Positions 17,993 to 26,545 of a DNA stretch of 64,000 nt are shown here, piece after piece. The position numbers and the translations under genes are program-made. The notes below the pieces were generated by a model. That model did not search any database and was not told where the DNA came from. It worked only from the letters and a program-made list of their open reading frames with translations. Origin of the DNA: Azospira restricta (lineage in GTDB: Bacteria; Pseudomonadota; Gammaproteobacteria; Burkholderiales; Rhodocyclaceae); assembly GCF_016858125.1 (NCBI RefSeq), contig NZ_CP064781.1, positions 1,745,501-1,809,500 of the forward strand, in the 5' to 3' direction. Position 1 is the first letter of the stretch. The number at the start of each line of letters is the position of its first letter.

Positions 17993-19042
17993 ATGAAGCG
18001 AGACTTCAAGCACGGTTCGCCCTACGGCACGCACCGCGTGCTCGAGCCGAAGGGCGTGCTGCCCCAGCCCGCCTGGAAGATCGACAACACGATGACGATC
18101 TACGACAACGAGATCCTGATCGACGTGCTGGCGCTGAACATCGACGCCGCGAGCTTCACCCAGATCAAGCAGGAAGCCGGCGGCGACGAGGCCCGCGTGC
18201 GCGAGATCATCCTCGGCATCGTCGACCAGCGCGGCAAGCACCACAACCCGGTGACCGGCTCGGGCGGCATGCTGATCGGCACCGTGAAGGAGGTCGGCCC
18301 GGCGCTTTCCGGCAAGACCGGGCTCAAGGTCGGCGACCGGATCGCGACGCTGGTGTCGCTGTCGCTGACGCCGCTGAAGATCGACGAGATCAGGGCGGTG
18401 CATCTGGACAAGGACCAGGTCGACATCGTCGGCCAGGCGATCCTGTTCGAGAGCGGCCTCTACGCCAGGTTGCCGGACGACATCGACGAGAAGATGGCGC
18501 TGGCCATCCTCGACGTCGCCGGCGCGCCGGCGCAGACCGCCCGCCTGGTGCAGGCCGGCGACACCGTCGTCGTCATCGGCGGCGGCGGCAAGTCGGGAAC
18601 GCTCTGCGTCTATGAAGCGAAGAAGCGCGTCGGCCCCTGCGGCAAGGTGATCGGCGTCTCGCCGTTCGCCAAGGATTGCCGGCGCATGCAGGAACTCGGC
18701 TGGGCCGACGTGACGCTGCAGGTCGACGCGACCGACGCGGTGGCGCTGATGAACGCCGTGTCGGAAGCGACGGACGGCCGGATGGCCGACGTCACGATCA
18801 ACTGCGTGAACATCCCGAACACCGAGATGGGCTCGATCCTGGCGACGCGCGACCGCGGCCGGATCTACTTCTTCTCGATGGCCACCAGCTTCACCGCCGC
18901 CGCGCTCGGCGCCGAAGGCGTCGGCAAGGACGTCGAGATGATCGTCGGCAACGGCTACGCCAGCGACCACGCCGAGTTCGCGCTGCACCTGCTGCGCGAG
19001 TCGCCGACGCTGCGCCGGCTGTTCGAAACGCTCTACGTGTGA
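17993..19042 (+). CDS. kdd: L-erythro-3,5-diaminohexanoate dehydrogenase
   Basis: 349 residues from ATG 17993. Medium-chain dehydrogenase-like protein with a Rossmann motif VVVIGGGGKSGTL (about residues 183-195) and the N-terminal KDD signature GSPYGTHRVLEPKGVLPQ. It oxidises and deaminates 3,5-diaminohexanoate to 5-amino-3-oxohexanoate with NAD+. Its identity is secured by its place between kamA and kamDE. An earlier in-frame start would run through the terminator T-run and is unlikely. Confidence 0.93.
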   Translation: MKRDFKHGSPYGTHRVLEPKGVLPQPAWKIDNTMTIYDNEILIDVLALNIDAASFTQIKQEAGGDEARVREIILGIVDQRGKHHNPVTGSGGMLIGTVKEVGPALSGKTGLKVGDRIATLVSLSLTPLKIDEIRAVHLDKDQVDIVGQAILFESGLYARLPDDIDEKMALAILDVAGAPAQTARLVQAGDTVVVIGGGGKSGTLCVYEAKKRVGPCGKVIGVSPFAKDCRRMQELGWADVTLQVDATDAVALMNAVSEATDGRMADVTINCVNIPNTEMGSILATRDRGRIYFFSMATSFTAAALGAEGVGKDVEMIVGNGYASDHAEFALHLLRESPTLRRLFETLYV

Positions 19043-19050
19043 GCCGGAGC

Positions 19051-20127
19051 ATGCGCAGCAGCGCCCTGTGGCAGAGCCTCCGCGACCGCGGCATGAGCAC
19101 GCTGGCGGTGATGGGGATGACCAAGAACACCGGCAAGACGGTGTGCCTGAACCATCTGCTGGCGCAGGCGAAACTGCACGACACCGCGGTCGGCATCACC
19201 TCGATCGGCCGCGACGGCGAGGAGCGCGACCAGGTCTTCGCTATCCCCAAGCCGCCGGTGCTGGTCTGGCCCGGCTGCCTGGTGGCGACGGCGCGCGACA
19301 CGCTGCTGCGCGCCAAGGTGCGCTGGAAACAGATCGGCGCCACCGGCATCGACAGCCCGATGGGCGAGATCGTCATCGTCCGTGCGCAGGAGCGTGGCGA
19401 GATGGAGATTGCCGGCGCCTCGCGCAGCCACGACCAGCATCGCGTGATCGCGCTGCTCAAGCAGTGCGGCGCGGCGCTGGTCATCCTCGACGGCGCGCTC
19501 GGGCGCAGCCACCACGCGTCGCCGGCGATCGCCGACGGCGTCGTGCTGGCGACCGGCGCGGCAGTGAACGGTGGCGGCGGCGGCATCGGCGACGTGCTGA
19601 AGAAGACGCGCGACCGCCTGGCCATCCTCGGCATCGCCGAAGCCGAGCCCGCGCTGGCCGCGCAGGTGCAATCCGTGTTCGAGCGCGGCGGCGTCGGCGT
19701 CTGGAACGCCGACGGCTCCTGCCTGCTCGACGCGCGCATCGCCACGCTGAACGCCGCGTCGACCCTGCTGACGCTGCCGGCGGAAAGCGTCGCCACGATC
19801 GCCGTCTCCGGCGCCGTCGGCCGCGCGCTGTGGCAGGCGCTGTCGGCGCTGCTGGCCAAGCATCCCGGCCTGACCGTCGTCGTTGCCGACGGTACCAAGC
19901 TGTTCGTCGACGCCACCGACCTGGCGCTGTTCGCCCGCGCCGGCGGCCGCCTGTGTGCGCTGCGCGGCATCCGGCTGGCCGGCATCGCGCTCAACCCCTT
20001 TTCTCCGTTCGGCGGCAGTTTCGACGCCGAGGAATTCTTCGCCGCCGCGCGCGGCGCTTTTCCCGAGCACGTCGTCAGCGACGTCGTGCTCGCGGAATCC
20101 ACCCCGCTTGAAGGAGCTTTGCCATGA
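19051..20127 (+). CDS. kamB: KamB-like P-loop protein, putative lysine 5,6-aminomutase reactivase subunit
   Basis: 358 residues. A P-loop GMTKNTGKT (about residues 22-30) begins an ATPase-like domain; a later acidic LVILDGALGRSHHA could be the Walker B region. Proteins of this size and motif, named KamB, are encoded with KamC (a MutS-like ATPase) in clostridial and fusobacterial lysine clusters and are thought to restore the B12 enzyme KamDE. Here no kamC is present. Start is uncertain: a GGAG is only one base from ATG 19051, and ATG 19093 lies just before the P-loop. Its stop overlaps the kamD start (ATGA). Confidence 0.75.
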   Translation: MRSSALWQSLRDRGMSTLAVMGMTKNTGKTVCLNHLLAQAKLHDTAVGITSIGRDGEERDQVFAIPKPPVLVWPGCLVATARDTLLRAKVRWKQIGATGIDSPMGEIVIVRAQERGEMEIAGASRSHDQHRVIALLKQCGAALVILDGALGRSHHASPAIADGVVLATGAAVNGGGGGIGDVLKKTRDRLAILGIAEAEPALAAQVQSVFERGGVGVWNADGSCLLDARIATLNAASTLLTLPAESVATIAVSGAVGRALWQALSALLAKHPGLTVVVADGTKLFVDATDLALFARAGGRLCALRGIRLAGIALNPFSPFGGSFDAEEFFAAARGAFPEHVVSDVVLAESTPLEGALP

Positions 20128-21662
20128 CCCAACTGACGATCGATCAGGCGCAGATCGACCGCGCCCGCGCTGCGGCGGGCAAGATCGCGCGCCGCGTCTT
20201 CGACGACATGAACCGCTTCACGACGACCACCGTCGAGCGCGCGACGCTGCGCCTGTTCGGCGTGGACGGCGTCGACGAAAACCAGGTGCCGCTGCCGAAC
20301 CGCCTCGTGTCGCATCTGCAGGAGCACGAGCTGCTGCAGCACGGCGCCGCCACGATCGTCGCCGGCGCGATGCACGAGCACGGCCTGTCCGCGCAGCAGG
20401 TGGCCGCGGCCGTCGCCGGCGGCAAGCTGACCCTCAGCCGGCCGCAGGACGAAGCCGCCGCGCGCCGCAGCGCCGAAGCACAGGCGGCGGCGATGTGCCG
20501 GCACATCGCCCGCCAGCGCGAGACGCGCGCGCAGCAGATCGACCGCCTCGGCGAAGGCAAGGCGCCGTGGCTGTACCTGATCGTCGCCACCGGCAACATC
20601 TTCGAGGACATCGTCCAGGCCCGCGCCGCCGCCGAACAGGGGGCCGACATCGTCGCGGTGATCCGCTCGACCGGCCAGAGCCTGCTCGACTACGTGCCCT
20701 ACGGCGCGACGACCGAGGGCTTCGGCGGCACCTACGCGACGCAGGAGAACTTCAAACTGATGCGCGCCGCGCTCGACGAGGTCGGGCAGAAAGTCGGCCG
20801 CTACATCCGCCTGACCAACTACTGCTCCGGCCTGTGCATGCCCGAGATCGCGGCGATGGGCGCGATGGAGCGGCTGGACATGATGCTCAACGATTCGATG
20901 TACGGAATCATCTTCCGCGACATCAACATGAAGCGCACCTTCATCGACCAGTTCTTCTCGCGCATGGTCAACGCCTACGCCGGCATCATCATCAACACCG
21001 GCGAGGACAACTACCTGACCACGGCGGATGCCTACGACGCCGCGCACACGGTGCTCGCCTCGCAGCTGATCAACGAGCAGTTCGCCTACATCTCCGGCCT
21101 GAAGCCGGAACAGATGGGCCTCGGCCATGCCTTCGAGATCAACCCGGAACTGGAGAACGGCTTCCTGTGGGAGATCGCGCATGCGCAGCTGGTGCGCCAG
21201 GTGTTCCCGGAGGCGTCGCTGAAGTACATGCCGCCGACCAAGCACATGACCGGCAACATCTTCAAGGGCCACATCCAGGATGCGCTGTTCAACGTCGTCA
21301 GCGTGCTGACGCAGCAGAACATCCACCTGCTCGGGATGATGACCGAAGCCATCCATACGCCGTTCATCCAGGATCGCTTCCTGGCGGTGCAGAACGCCAA
21401 GTACGTGTTCGGCACGATGCGCGACCTGCACGCCGAGGTCGAGTTCAGGAAGGGCGGCAGGATCGAGCGGCGGGCGCAGGAAGTGCTCGCCGAAACCGAA
21501 AGCATCCTCGCCGAGATCGAGCGGATCGGCCTGCCGGCAGCGATCGCCAAGGGCACCTTCGCCGACATCTCGCGCACGATGGAAGGCGGCAAGGGCCTCG
21601 ACGGCGTGATCGCGAAATCGGCCGATTACTACAACCCGTTCCCGGCGCTGATGCTGAAGTGA
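20124..21662 (+). CDS. kamD: Lysine 5,6-aminomutase, alpha subunit
   Basis: 512 residues, near the ~516 of clostridial KamD. It is the TIM-barrel subunit that holds PLP phosphate and the cobalamin upper face. Recognisable blocks are IRSTGQSLLDYVPYGATTEG (about residues 181-200), RLTNYCSGLCMPEIA and GEDNYLTTADAYDAAHTV. With KamE it moves the terminal amino group of D-lysine or L-beta-lysine to carbon 5, giving 3,5-diaminohexanoate from beta-lysine. Start overlaps kamB, so the two are coupled. Confidence 0.95.
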   Translation: MTQLTIDQAQIDRARAAAGKIARRVFDDMNRFTTTTVERATLRLFGVDGVDENQVPLPNRLVSHLQEHELLQHGAATIVAGAMHEHGLSAQQVAAAVAGGKLTLSRPQDEAAARRSAEAQAAAMCRHIARQRETRAQQIDRLGEGKAPWLYLIVATGNIFEDIVQARAAAEQGADIVAVIRSTGQSLLDYVPYGATTEGFGGTYATQENFKLMRAALDEVGQKVGRYIRLTNYCSGLCMPEIAAMGAMERLDMMLNDSMYGIIFRDINMKRTFIDQFFSRMVNAYAGIIINTGEDNYLTTADAYDAAHTVLASQLINEQFAYISGLKPEQMGLGHAFEINPELENGFLWEIAHAQLVRQVFPEASLKYMPPTKHMTGNIFKGHIQDALFNVVSVLTQQNIHLLGMMTEAIHTPFIQDRFLAVQNAKYVFGTMRDLHAEVEFRKGGRIERRAQEVLAETESILAEIERIGLPAAIAKGTFADISRTMEGGKGLDGVIAKSADYYNPFPALMLK

Positions 21663-21678
21663 TTTTGGGAGGAGAGAG

Positions 21679-22431
21679 ATGAGCGAACAACACGTTGAAA
21701 AGTGGGTGAAGGCCTACGGCGACACGATGGACGACGGCCGCGTGCAGCTGTCGTTCACGCTGCCGGTGCCGCTCGACGAGAACGCCAAGGAGGCGGCGCG
21801 ACAGATGGCGCTGGCGATGGGGCTCGAGGAACCGTCGGTCGTCCATTCCGAGGACATGGGGCAGGGCTTCTCGTTCTACGTCGTCTACGGACAGTGCCGG
21901 CACCGCGTCGACATGGGCCGGATCAAGGTCGCCAAGCCCGAGTTCGAGGTGCTCGACAAGGACGCGATCAACGAACTGATCAAGGCCAAGATGGGGCGCA
22001 AGCTGGTCGTCGTCGGCGCCTGCATCGAGACCGACGCACACACCGTCGGCATCGACGCGATCATGAACATGAAGGGCTACAACGGGCACAAGGGGCTGGA
22101 GAGCTACCACGAGGTGCGTGCCATCAACATGGGCGCGCAGGTCGATTCGGAAGTGCTGGTGGCCAGGGCGATCGAGGAGCAGGCCGACGTCATCCTCGTC
22201 TCGCAGGTGGTGACGCAGAAGAACATCCACCTCGACAACCTGACCCGGCTCTCCGACATCCTCGAGGCGGAAGGGCTGCGCGAGCGGGTCATCCTCGTCG
22301 TCGGCGGCCCGCGCATCTCGCACGAGCTGGCCAAGGAGCTCGGCTACGACGCCGGCTTCGGGCCGAAGTCCTACGCCGAGGACGTCGCCTCGTTCGCCAT
22401 CCACGAATGGATCAACAGAAAGGCCGCCTGA
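21679..22431 (+). CDS. kamE: Lysine 5,6-aminomutase, beta (cobalamin-binding) subunit
   Basis: 250 residues. An N-terminal dimerisation part precedes a Rossmann-like B12 domain with the base-off signature DAHTVG (about residues 117-122), in which His is the lower cobalt ligand. The domain continues with [17 protein letters not shown] and [22 protein letters not shown] conserved Lys in this subunit holds PLP in the resting enzyme; Lys residues near [10 protein letters not shown] are candidates. A GGAGGAGAG ribosome binding site lies upstream at 21667-21675. Confidence 0.95.
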   Translation: MSEQHVEKWVKAYGDTMDDGRVQLSFTLPVPLDENAKEAARQMALAMGLEEPSVVHSEDMGQGFSFYVVYGQCRHRVDMGRIKVAKPEFEVLDKDAINELIKAKMGRKLVVVGACIETDAHTVGIDAIMNMKGYNGHKGLESYHEVRAINMGAQVDSEVLVARAIEEQADVILVSQVVTQKNIHLDNLTRLSDILEAEGLRERVILVVGGPRISHELAKELGYDAGFGPKSYAEDVASFAIHEWINRKAA

Positions 22432-22432
22432 C

Positions 22433-22837
22433 ATGACTACCGAAATCACCAGCCTGATCCGTCTGCGCATGGGGTCGCACGACGCCCACTACGCCGGCGA
22501 GCTCGTCGACGGCGCCAGGATGCTGCAGCTCTTCGGCGACGTCGCCACCGAGCTGCTGATCCGCAGCGACGGCGATGAGGGCCTGTTCGTCGCCTACGAC
22601 CAGGTCGAGTTCCTGGCGCCGGTGCACGCCGGCGATTACATCGAGGCGCGCGGCCGCATCGTGGCCATGGGCCGGACCTCGCGCAGGATGGAGTTCGAGG
22701 CGCGCAAGGTGATCAGCCCGGCCCGCATCCCGGGGCAGGTCTCGGCCGCCGACGTGCTCGCCGAGCCGGTCGTCGTCTGCCGCGCTTCCGGCACCTGCGT
22801 CGTGCCGGCCGACTGCCAGCGCGGCCAGCAGGGCTGA
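22433..22837 (+). CDS. kal: 3-aminobutyryl-CoA ammonia-lyase
   Basis: 134 residues with a hotdog-fold pattern ([21 protein letters not shown], then a strand [19 protein letters not shown]). Short thioesterase-like proteins of this size at this point of lysine clusters are Kal, which removes ammonia from L-3-aminobutyryl-CoA to give crotonyl-CoA. It begins one base after kamE ends and kce follows after 5 bases. By fold alone it could be a thioesterase; the operon decides the call. Confidence 0.88.
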   Translation: MTTEITSLIRLRMGSHDAHYAGELVDGARMLQLFGDVATELLIRSDGDEGLFVAYDQVEFLAPVHAGDYIEARGRIVAMGRTSRRMEFEARKVISPARIPGQVSAADVLAEPVVVCRASGTCVVPADCQRGQQG

Positions 22838-22842
22838 CGTAC

Positions 22843-23655
22843 ATGGACAAGCTGATCATCACCGCCGCGCTGACCGGTGCCGAGGTGACGCGCGAGCAGC
22901 AGCCGGCGCTGCCGGTCACGCCCGAGGAGATCGGCATCGCCGCCGCCGAATGCGCCGCCGCCGGCGCGGCCATCGTGCATGTGCATGCGCGCCACGCCGA
23001 CGGCCGCCCGACGCAGGACCGCGAGGTCTACCGGCGCATCATCGACGCGGTGAAGGCGCGCTGCGACGTGATCGTCCAGGTGTCGACCGGCGGCGCCGTC
23101 GGCATGACGCCGGCCGAGCGGCTGGCGCCGGTGACGCTGCGCCCGGAGATGGCGACGCTGTCGATGGGCAGCGTCAATTTCGGCGACGAGGTGTTCGTGA
23201 ACGCGCCGGCCGACATGGCGGGCTTCGCCCGCACGCTGGCCGAATACGGCGTCAAGCCGGAGTTCGAGGTCTTCGACAGCGGCATGCTGACGACGCTGTC
23301 GCACTGGCTGCAGCGCGGGCTGGTCGCGGCGCCGGCGCACGTCGACTTCGTGCTCGGCATCCCCGGCGCGATGGCCGGCACGCCGGAGGCGCTGATGTTC
23401 CTGCGCTCGCAGCTGCCGGCCGGCGCCACCTGGAGCGTCGCCGGCATCGGCGCCGCGCAGCTGCCGCTGGCGGCGCTGGCGATCGTCCTCGGCGGCCACG
23501 TGCGCGTCGGCTTCGAGGACAACATCTACTACCGCAAGGGCGAGTTGGCGACGAGCAACGCGCAGCTGGTCGCGCGCGTCGCCGCGCTCAGCCGCACGCT
23601 CGAGCGGCCGCTGGCGACGCCGGCCGAGGCCCGCCGGCTGCTCGGCCTGGCCTGA
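22843..23655 (+). CDS. kce: 3-keto-5-aminohexanoate cleavage enzyme
   Basis: 270 residues of the BKACE (DUF849) family. The zinc-binding pair is in IVHVHARHADGRPT (about residues 45-58), and the third ligand region is GSVNFGDEVFVN with a C-terminal GFEDNIYYRKGELA typical of the family. It condenses 5-amino-3-oxohexanoate with acetyl-CoA to give acetoacetate and 3-aminobutyryl-CoA, the substrate of the product encoded upstream. This completes the route from lysine to crotonyl-CoA plus acetoacetate within one cluster. Confidence 0.93.
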   Translation: MDKLIITAALTGAEVTREQQPALPVTPEEIGIAAAECAAAGAAIVHVHARHADGRPTQDREVYRRIIDAVKARCDVIVQVSTGGAVGMTPAERLAPVTLRPEMATLSMGSVNFGDEVFVNAPADMAGFARTLAEYGVKPEFEVFDSGMLTTLSHWLQRGLVAAPAHVDFVLGIPGAMAGTPEALMFLRSQLPAGATWSVAGIGAAQLPLAALAIVLGGHVRVGFEDNIYYRKGELATSNAQLVARVAALSRTLERPLATPAEARRLLGLA

Positions 23656-23732
23656 GGCTGGGAAGGCGGGACGGCGATGCGCGGCGGCGCCGTCCGCTGG
23701 CGACCGCGCCGTGTTCGCCGCAGGCGGTGGCG

Positions 23733-24653
23733 TCAGACGCTCAGCGTGGTCGTTCCGACGAGGCGGGCGTAGCCGCCGACGACGATGCCGGCGAGCGTCC
23801 CGCCGCTCCGTTCGACGCTCGCCGAGAGGCGCGAGGCGCGTCCCATCTGCGACCCCTGCGCGAACACGTAGCGGTCGCCGTAGCGCTCGCCGCGCGGGTC
23901 GGCATGGCGGCTCAGGTAGCAGGCCAGCGCGCCGGCGGCACTGCCGGTCGCGGACTCCTCGTCGATCCCGAACAGCGGTGCGAAGTTGCGGCAGGCCGCC
24001 GTGTACGGCGCTCCCGGCGCGGCCGGCGCGAAGACGTGGGCACCGATTGCCCCGGCCTCGCGGCAGTAGGCGGCGAGCGCCGCCAGGTCCGGCTGCACGC
24101 GGGCGAGGCAGGCCTCGTCGGCGACCGGCACCAGGATGTCGGCAAGCCCGGTGGACACGATCTGCACCGGCAGGCCGGTCGCGCGGATGGCGGCGACGTC
24201 GATGCCGAGGAGCTTCGCCAGCGGCGCCGCCGCCAGTTCCTGCCCGAAGCGCGGCAGCGTCTGGTTCATCAGCACCTCGCCGTCGGCGGCGAGGCGTACG
24301 CGCAGCCGGCCGGCGCGCGTGCCCTGCACCAGTTCGGCCGCGCGCAGCCGGCCGCGCGCGGCGAGCAGGGCGAACGCGGCGACGGTGGCGTGGCCGCAGT
24401 AATCGATCTCGCGGGTCGGCGTGAAAAAGCGCATCGCCACGTCGACCGCCGGATCCGGAACGACGAACGCCGTTTCGGAGAACGCCAGCGCGGCGGCGAT
24501 GGCCTGCATCTGCCGGTCGTCGAGGCCGGCGGCATCGACCACGACGCCGGCGGTGTTGCCGCCGCCGCCGTGCAGCGTGAAGGCGTCGACCACGAAGGCC
24601 TCGACCGGCACCGGCCGTTCGGCCGCGGGTGGGGTGGGGGGCGCCGGGGGCAT
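23733..24653 (-). CDS. PhzF family isomerase-like protein
   Basis: 306 residues; CAGGAG sits ahead of the ATG at 24653. Family hallmarks are FTLHGGGGNTAGVV at the N-terminus, TREIDYCGHATVAA in the middle and EESATGSAAGALA at about residues 239-251, the same order as in PhzF and diaminopimelate epimerase-fold enzymes. The catalytic Glu of PhzF lies in the segment LAFSETAFV here. No other phenazine genes are near, so it is probably a general PhzF-like isomerase of unknown substrate. Confidence 0.88.
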   Translation of the reverse strand: MPPAPPTPPAAERPVPVEAFVVDAFTLHGGGGNTAGVVVDAAGLDDRQMQAIAAALAFSETAFVVPDPAVDVAMRFFTPTREIDYCGHATVAAFALLAARGRLRAAELVQGTRAGRLRVRLAADGEVLMNQTLPRFGQELAAAPLAKLLGIDVAAIRATGLPVQIVSTGLADILVPVADEACLARVQPDLAALAAYCREAGAIGAHVFAPAAPGAPYTAACRNFAPLFGIDEESATGSAAGALACYLSRHADPRGERYGDRYVFAQGSQMGRASRLSASVERSGGTLAGIVVGGYARLVGTTTLSV

Positions 24654-24704
24654 GCTGTCTCCTGGGGGGCGTAGTCGGCGCCCGTCATCCGTCGACGGCT
24701 GTCG

Positions 24705-25658
24705 TCAGAGCGCGTTGCCGCGCACCATCGCCATGATCCGGCCGGCGTCGAGGCCCGCCGCCTGCTGCTGGATCTGCGGCAGGTACTGCGCCTGCAGCTG
24801 CCTGGCCGGGCCGAGCAGGTTCTGGAAGCTGTCCTGCAGCAGCTGCGTGCTCATCTGCCGGTTGCCGGCGTAGTAGCGCTTGGCGACCTGGCCGAGGGCG
24901 TAGGTGGTGGCGAACGAGAAGGCGATGCCGGTGGCGGCGCGGCCGAGGCCGCCGACGGTCTTGCCGGCGACCTTGCCGAGCAGGCCGCCGAGCAGCTTGC
25001 GGCCGAACTGTTCGAGGTACTGCGAGGTCAGGCCGACGCCGACGGTGGCCAGGAATTCCTTGATGTGCCCCTGGTCGAGCTCGTGCCCGTAGGCCTTGCC
25101 GATGCGATAGACCAGCTTCACCTGCAGCGGGATGATCGCCACCGAGGCCCAGGATTGCGGCAGCAGTTCGAGGGCGCCGTTCAGGATGGCGTGCTTGAGG
25201 ATGCTGCGGTCGAGCTCGGCTTCATCGACGCGCGGCGCGGCCGCCGGGGCGGTTGCGGCCGCCGCCGGTGCGGCGGCGGGCAGCGTCAGTTCGGCGGCGA
25301 GTGCGTCCGCCTGGCGCTCGCTCGCGCTGCTCTGCGCATCGCCTTCGAGGCCGAGGCGCGCCTTCAGCTCGCCGAGGAAACGCTTCTCGGCGTCGCCCTG
25401 GCGGCCGTCGGCGTCGCAGACGCAGACCGCCATCTCGTAGGCGAACTGGCGCTGGCCGAGCTCGGGCAGCGCCGCTGCGGCGTCGGCCAGCCCGATGCGC
25501 TTGAACAGCACGTCCTGGTACAGGCGCGGCAGGTCGGGGGCGTCGGCGCCGAGCGACTCGGCGAAGCGGCGGATGTGCTCGCGCTCGCGGTCGTCGTTGG
25601 CGCCGTCGGCGAAGGCGGCGAGCAGGCTGATGGTCAGGATGGCGTTGTCCGGGGTCAT
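24705..25658 (-). CDS. TerB-like / DUF697 domain membrane-associated protein
   Basis: 317 residues with AAGGAGA before the ATG. The N-terminal ~105 residues are an acidic all-helical TerB-like domain (AAFADGANDDREREHIRRFAESLG). An Ala-rich linker (about 120-145) leads to a C-terminal part with hydrophobic stretches (SWASVAIIPLQVKLVYRIG; GGLGRAATGIAFSFATTYALG) as in DUF697 proteins of the YcjF type. Function of this combination is unknown. It stands alone between phzF-like and sodB genes. Confidence 0.7.
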   Translation of the reverse strand: MTPDNAILTISLLAAFADGANDDREREHIRRFAESLGADAPDLPRLYQDVLFKRIGLADAAAALPELGQRQFAYEMAVCVCDADGRQGDAEKRFLGELKARLGLEGDAQSSASERQADALAAELTLPAAAPAAAATAPAAAPRVDEAELDRSILKHAILNGALELLPQSWASVAIIPLQVKLVYRIGKAYGHELDQGHIKEFLATVGVGLTSQYLEQFGRKLLGGLLGKVAGKTVGGLGRAATGIAFSFATTYALGQVAKRYYAGNRQMSTQLLQDSFQNLLGPARQLQAQYLPQIQQQAAGLDAGRIMAMVRGNAL

Positions 25659-25760
25659 GGCGTCTCCTTGTTCGGCAGTCGGATCGGCGATCCGCCGGCG
25701 ATTCTCGCGCGGCCGGCGGCGCCCTCGCGTACCGGTTTGTAACCGTGGCGGAGCGCCAGC

Positions 25761-25787
25761 AAAAAGGGCATCCCGTGCGGGATGCCC
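25761..25787 (-). terminator. Intrinsic terminator downstream of sodB
   Basis: On the minus strand GGGCATCCC and GGGATGCCC form a 9-bp stem with a 4-base loop, followed by five T residues. It lies about 76 bases past the sodB stop. Confidence 0.85.
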
Positions 25788-25817
25788 TGTGCCGGCCTGC
25801 GGTTCCGTTCGGTGCTC

Positions 25818-25864
25818 AGGCGTACCTCAAGGGCACTTCCTCGTAATGCGCAAGCGCATTACTC
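25818..25864 (-). repeat. Third copy of the 48-bp stem-loop element, overlapping the sodB stop codon
   Basis: Read on the minus strand it begins GAG, then stem TAATGCGC/GCGCATTA with a two-base loop, then a tail CGAGGAAGTGCCC ending GGTACGCCT, matching the tail of the two units at 8641-8736. The stem sequence differs from both others yet pairs perfectly. As there, the gene ends GCC TGA and the TGA runs into the element. A further GAG follows the unit. Confidence 0.75.
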
Positions 25865-26447
25865 AGGCGAAGTTCTTCGCCGCGAAGTCCCAGTTCACGA
25901 GGTTGTTGAGGAAGGTCTCGACGAACTTCGGGCGCAGGTTGCGGTAGTCGATGTAGTAGGCGTGCTCCCAGACGTCGATGCACAGCAGCGCCTTGTCGCC
26001 GGTGGTCAGCGGGGTGCCGGCGGCGCCCATGTTGACGATGTCGACCGAGCCGTCGGCCTTCTTCACCAGCCAGGTCCAGCCCGAGCCGAAGTTGCCGACC
26101 GCCGAGGCCTGGAAGGCCTTCTTGAACTCGTCGAGCGAGCCCCACTTCTTGTCGATCGCCGCCGCCAGCGCGCCGCTCGGGGCGCCGCCGCCGTTCGGCT
26201 TCATGCAGTTCCAGAAGAAGCTGTGGTTCCAGACCTGCGCCGCATTGTTGTACACGCCGCCGGCCGGGGCCTTCTTGACGATCGCTTCGAGGTCGAGGTT
26301 CTCGTATTCGGTGCCCTTGATCAGGTTGTTCAGGTTCGTCACGTAGGCCTGATGGTGCTTGGCGTAGTGGTACTCGAAGGTTTCCTTGCTCATGTGCGGC
26401 GCCAGGGCGTCCATCGCGTAGGGCAGCGGAGGCAGTTGGTGTTCCAT
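25863..26447 (-). CDS. sodB: Superoxide dismutase, iron type
   Basis: 194 residues. Metal ligands are His in [15 protein letters not shown] (about residue 27), His in [13 protein letters not shown] (about 75), and Asp and His in [13 protein letters not shown] (about 157 and 161). The pattern [14 protein letters not shown], with Gln from the N-terminal half, and the short length mark the Fe-specific class rather than Mn. It removes superoxide in the cytoplasm. The gene is monocistronic with its own terminator. Confidence 0.96.
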   Translation of the reverse strand: MEHQLPPLPYAMDALAPHMSKETFEYHYAKHHQAYVTNLNNLIKGTEYENLDLEAIVKKAPAGGVYNNAAQVWNHSFFWNCMKPNGGGAPSGALAAAIDKKWGSLDEFKKAFQASAVGNFGSGWTWLVKKADGSVDIVNMGAAGTPLTTGDKALLCIDVWEHAYYIDYRNLRPKFVETFLNNLVNWDFAAKNFA

Positions 26448-26545
26448 GCTTTTCTCTCTCAGGGTTAGGGTTTGTGCGGGTGTTATTGCTTTGCCGCCGG
26501 ATTATACGGCGGAAGCCATGCTCCCGTCGTAGCGCCGCGCGCCGT

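Noticed and set aside
18676-19050. Longer KamB protein starting inside kdd
   Set aside because: The upstream extension is a shadow of kdd rich in Arg, and the P-loop sits at the expected N-terminal distance from the later start.
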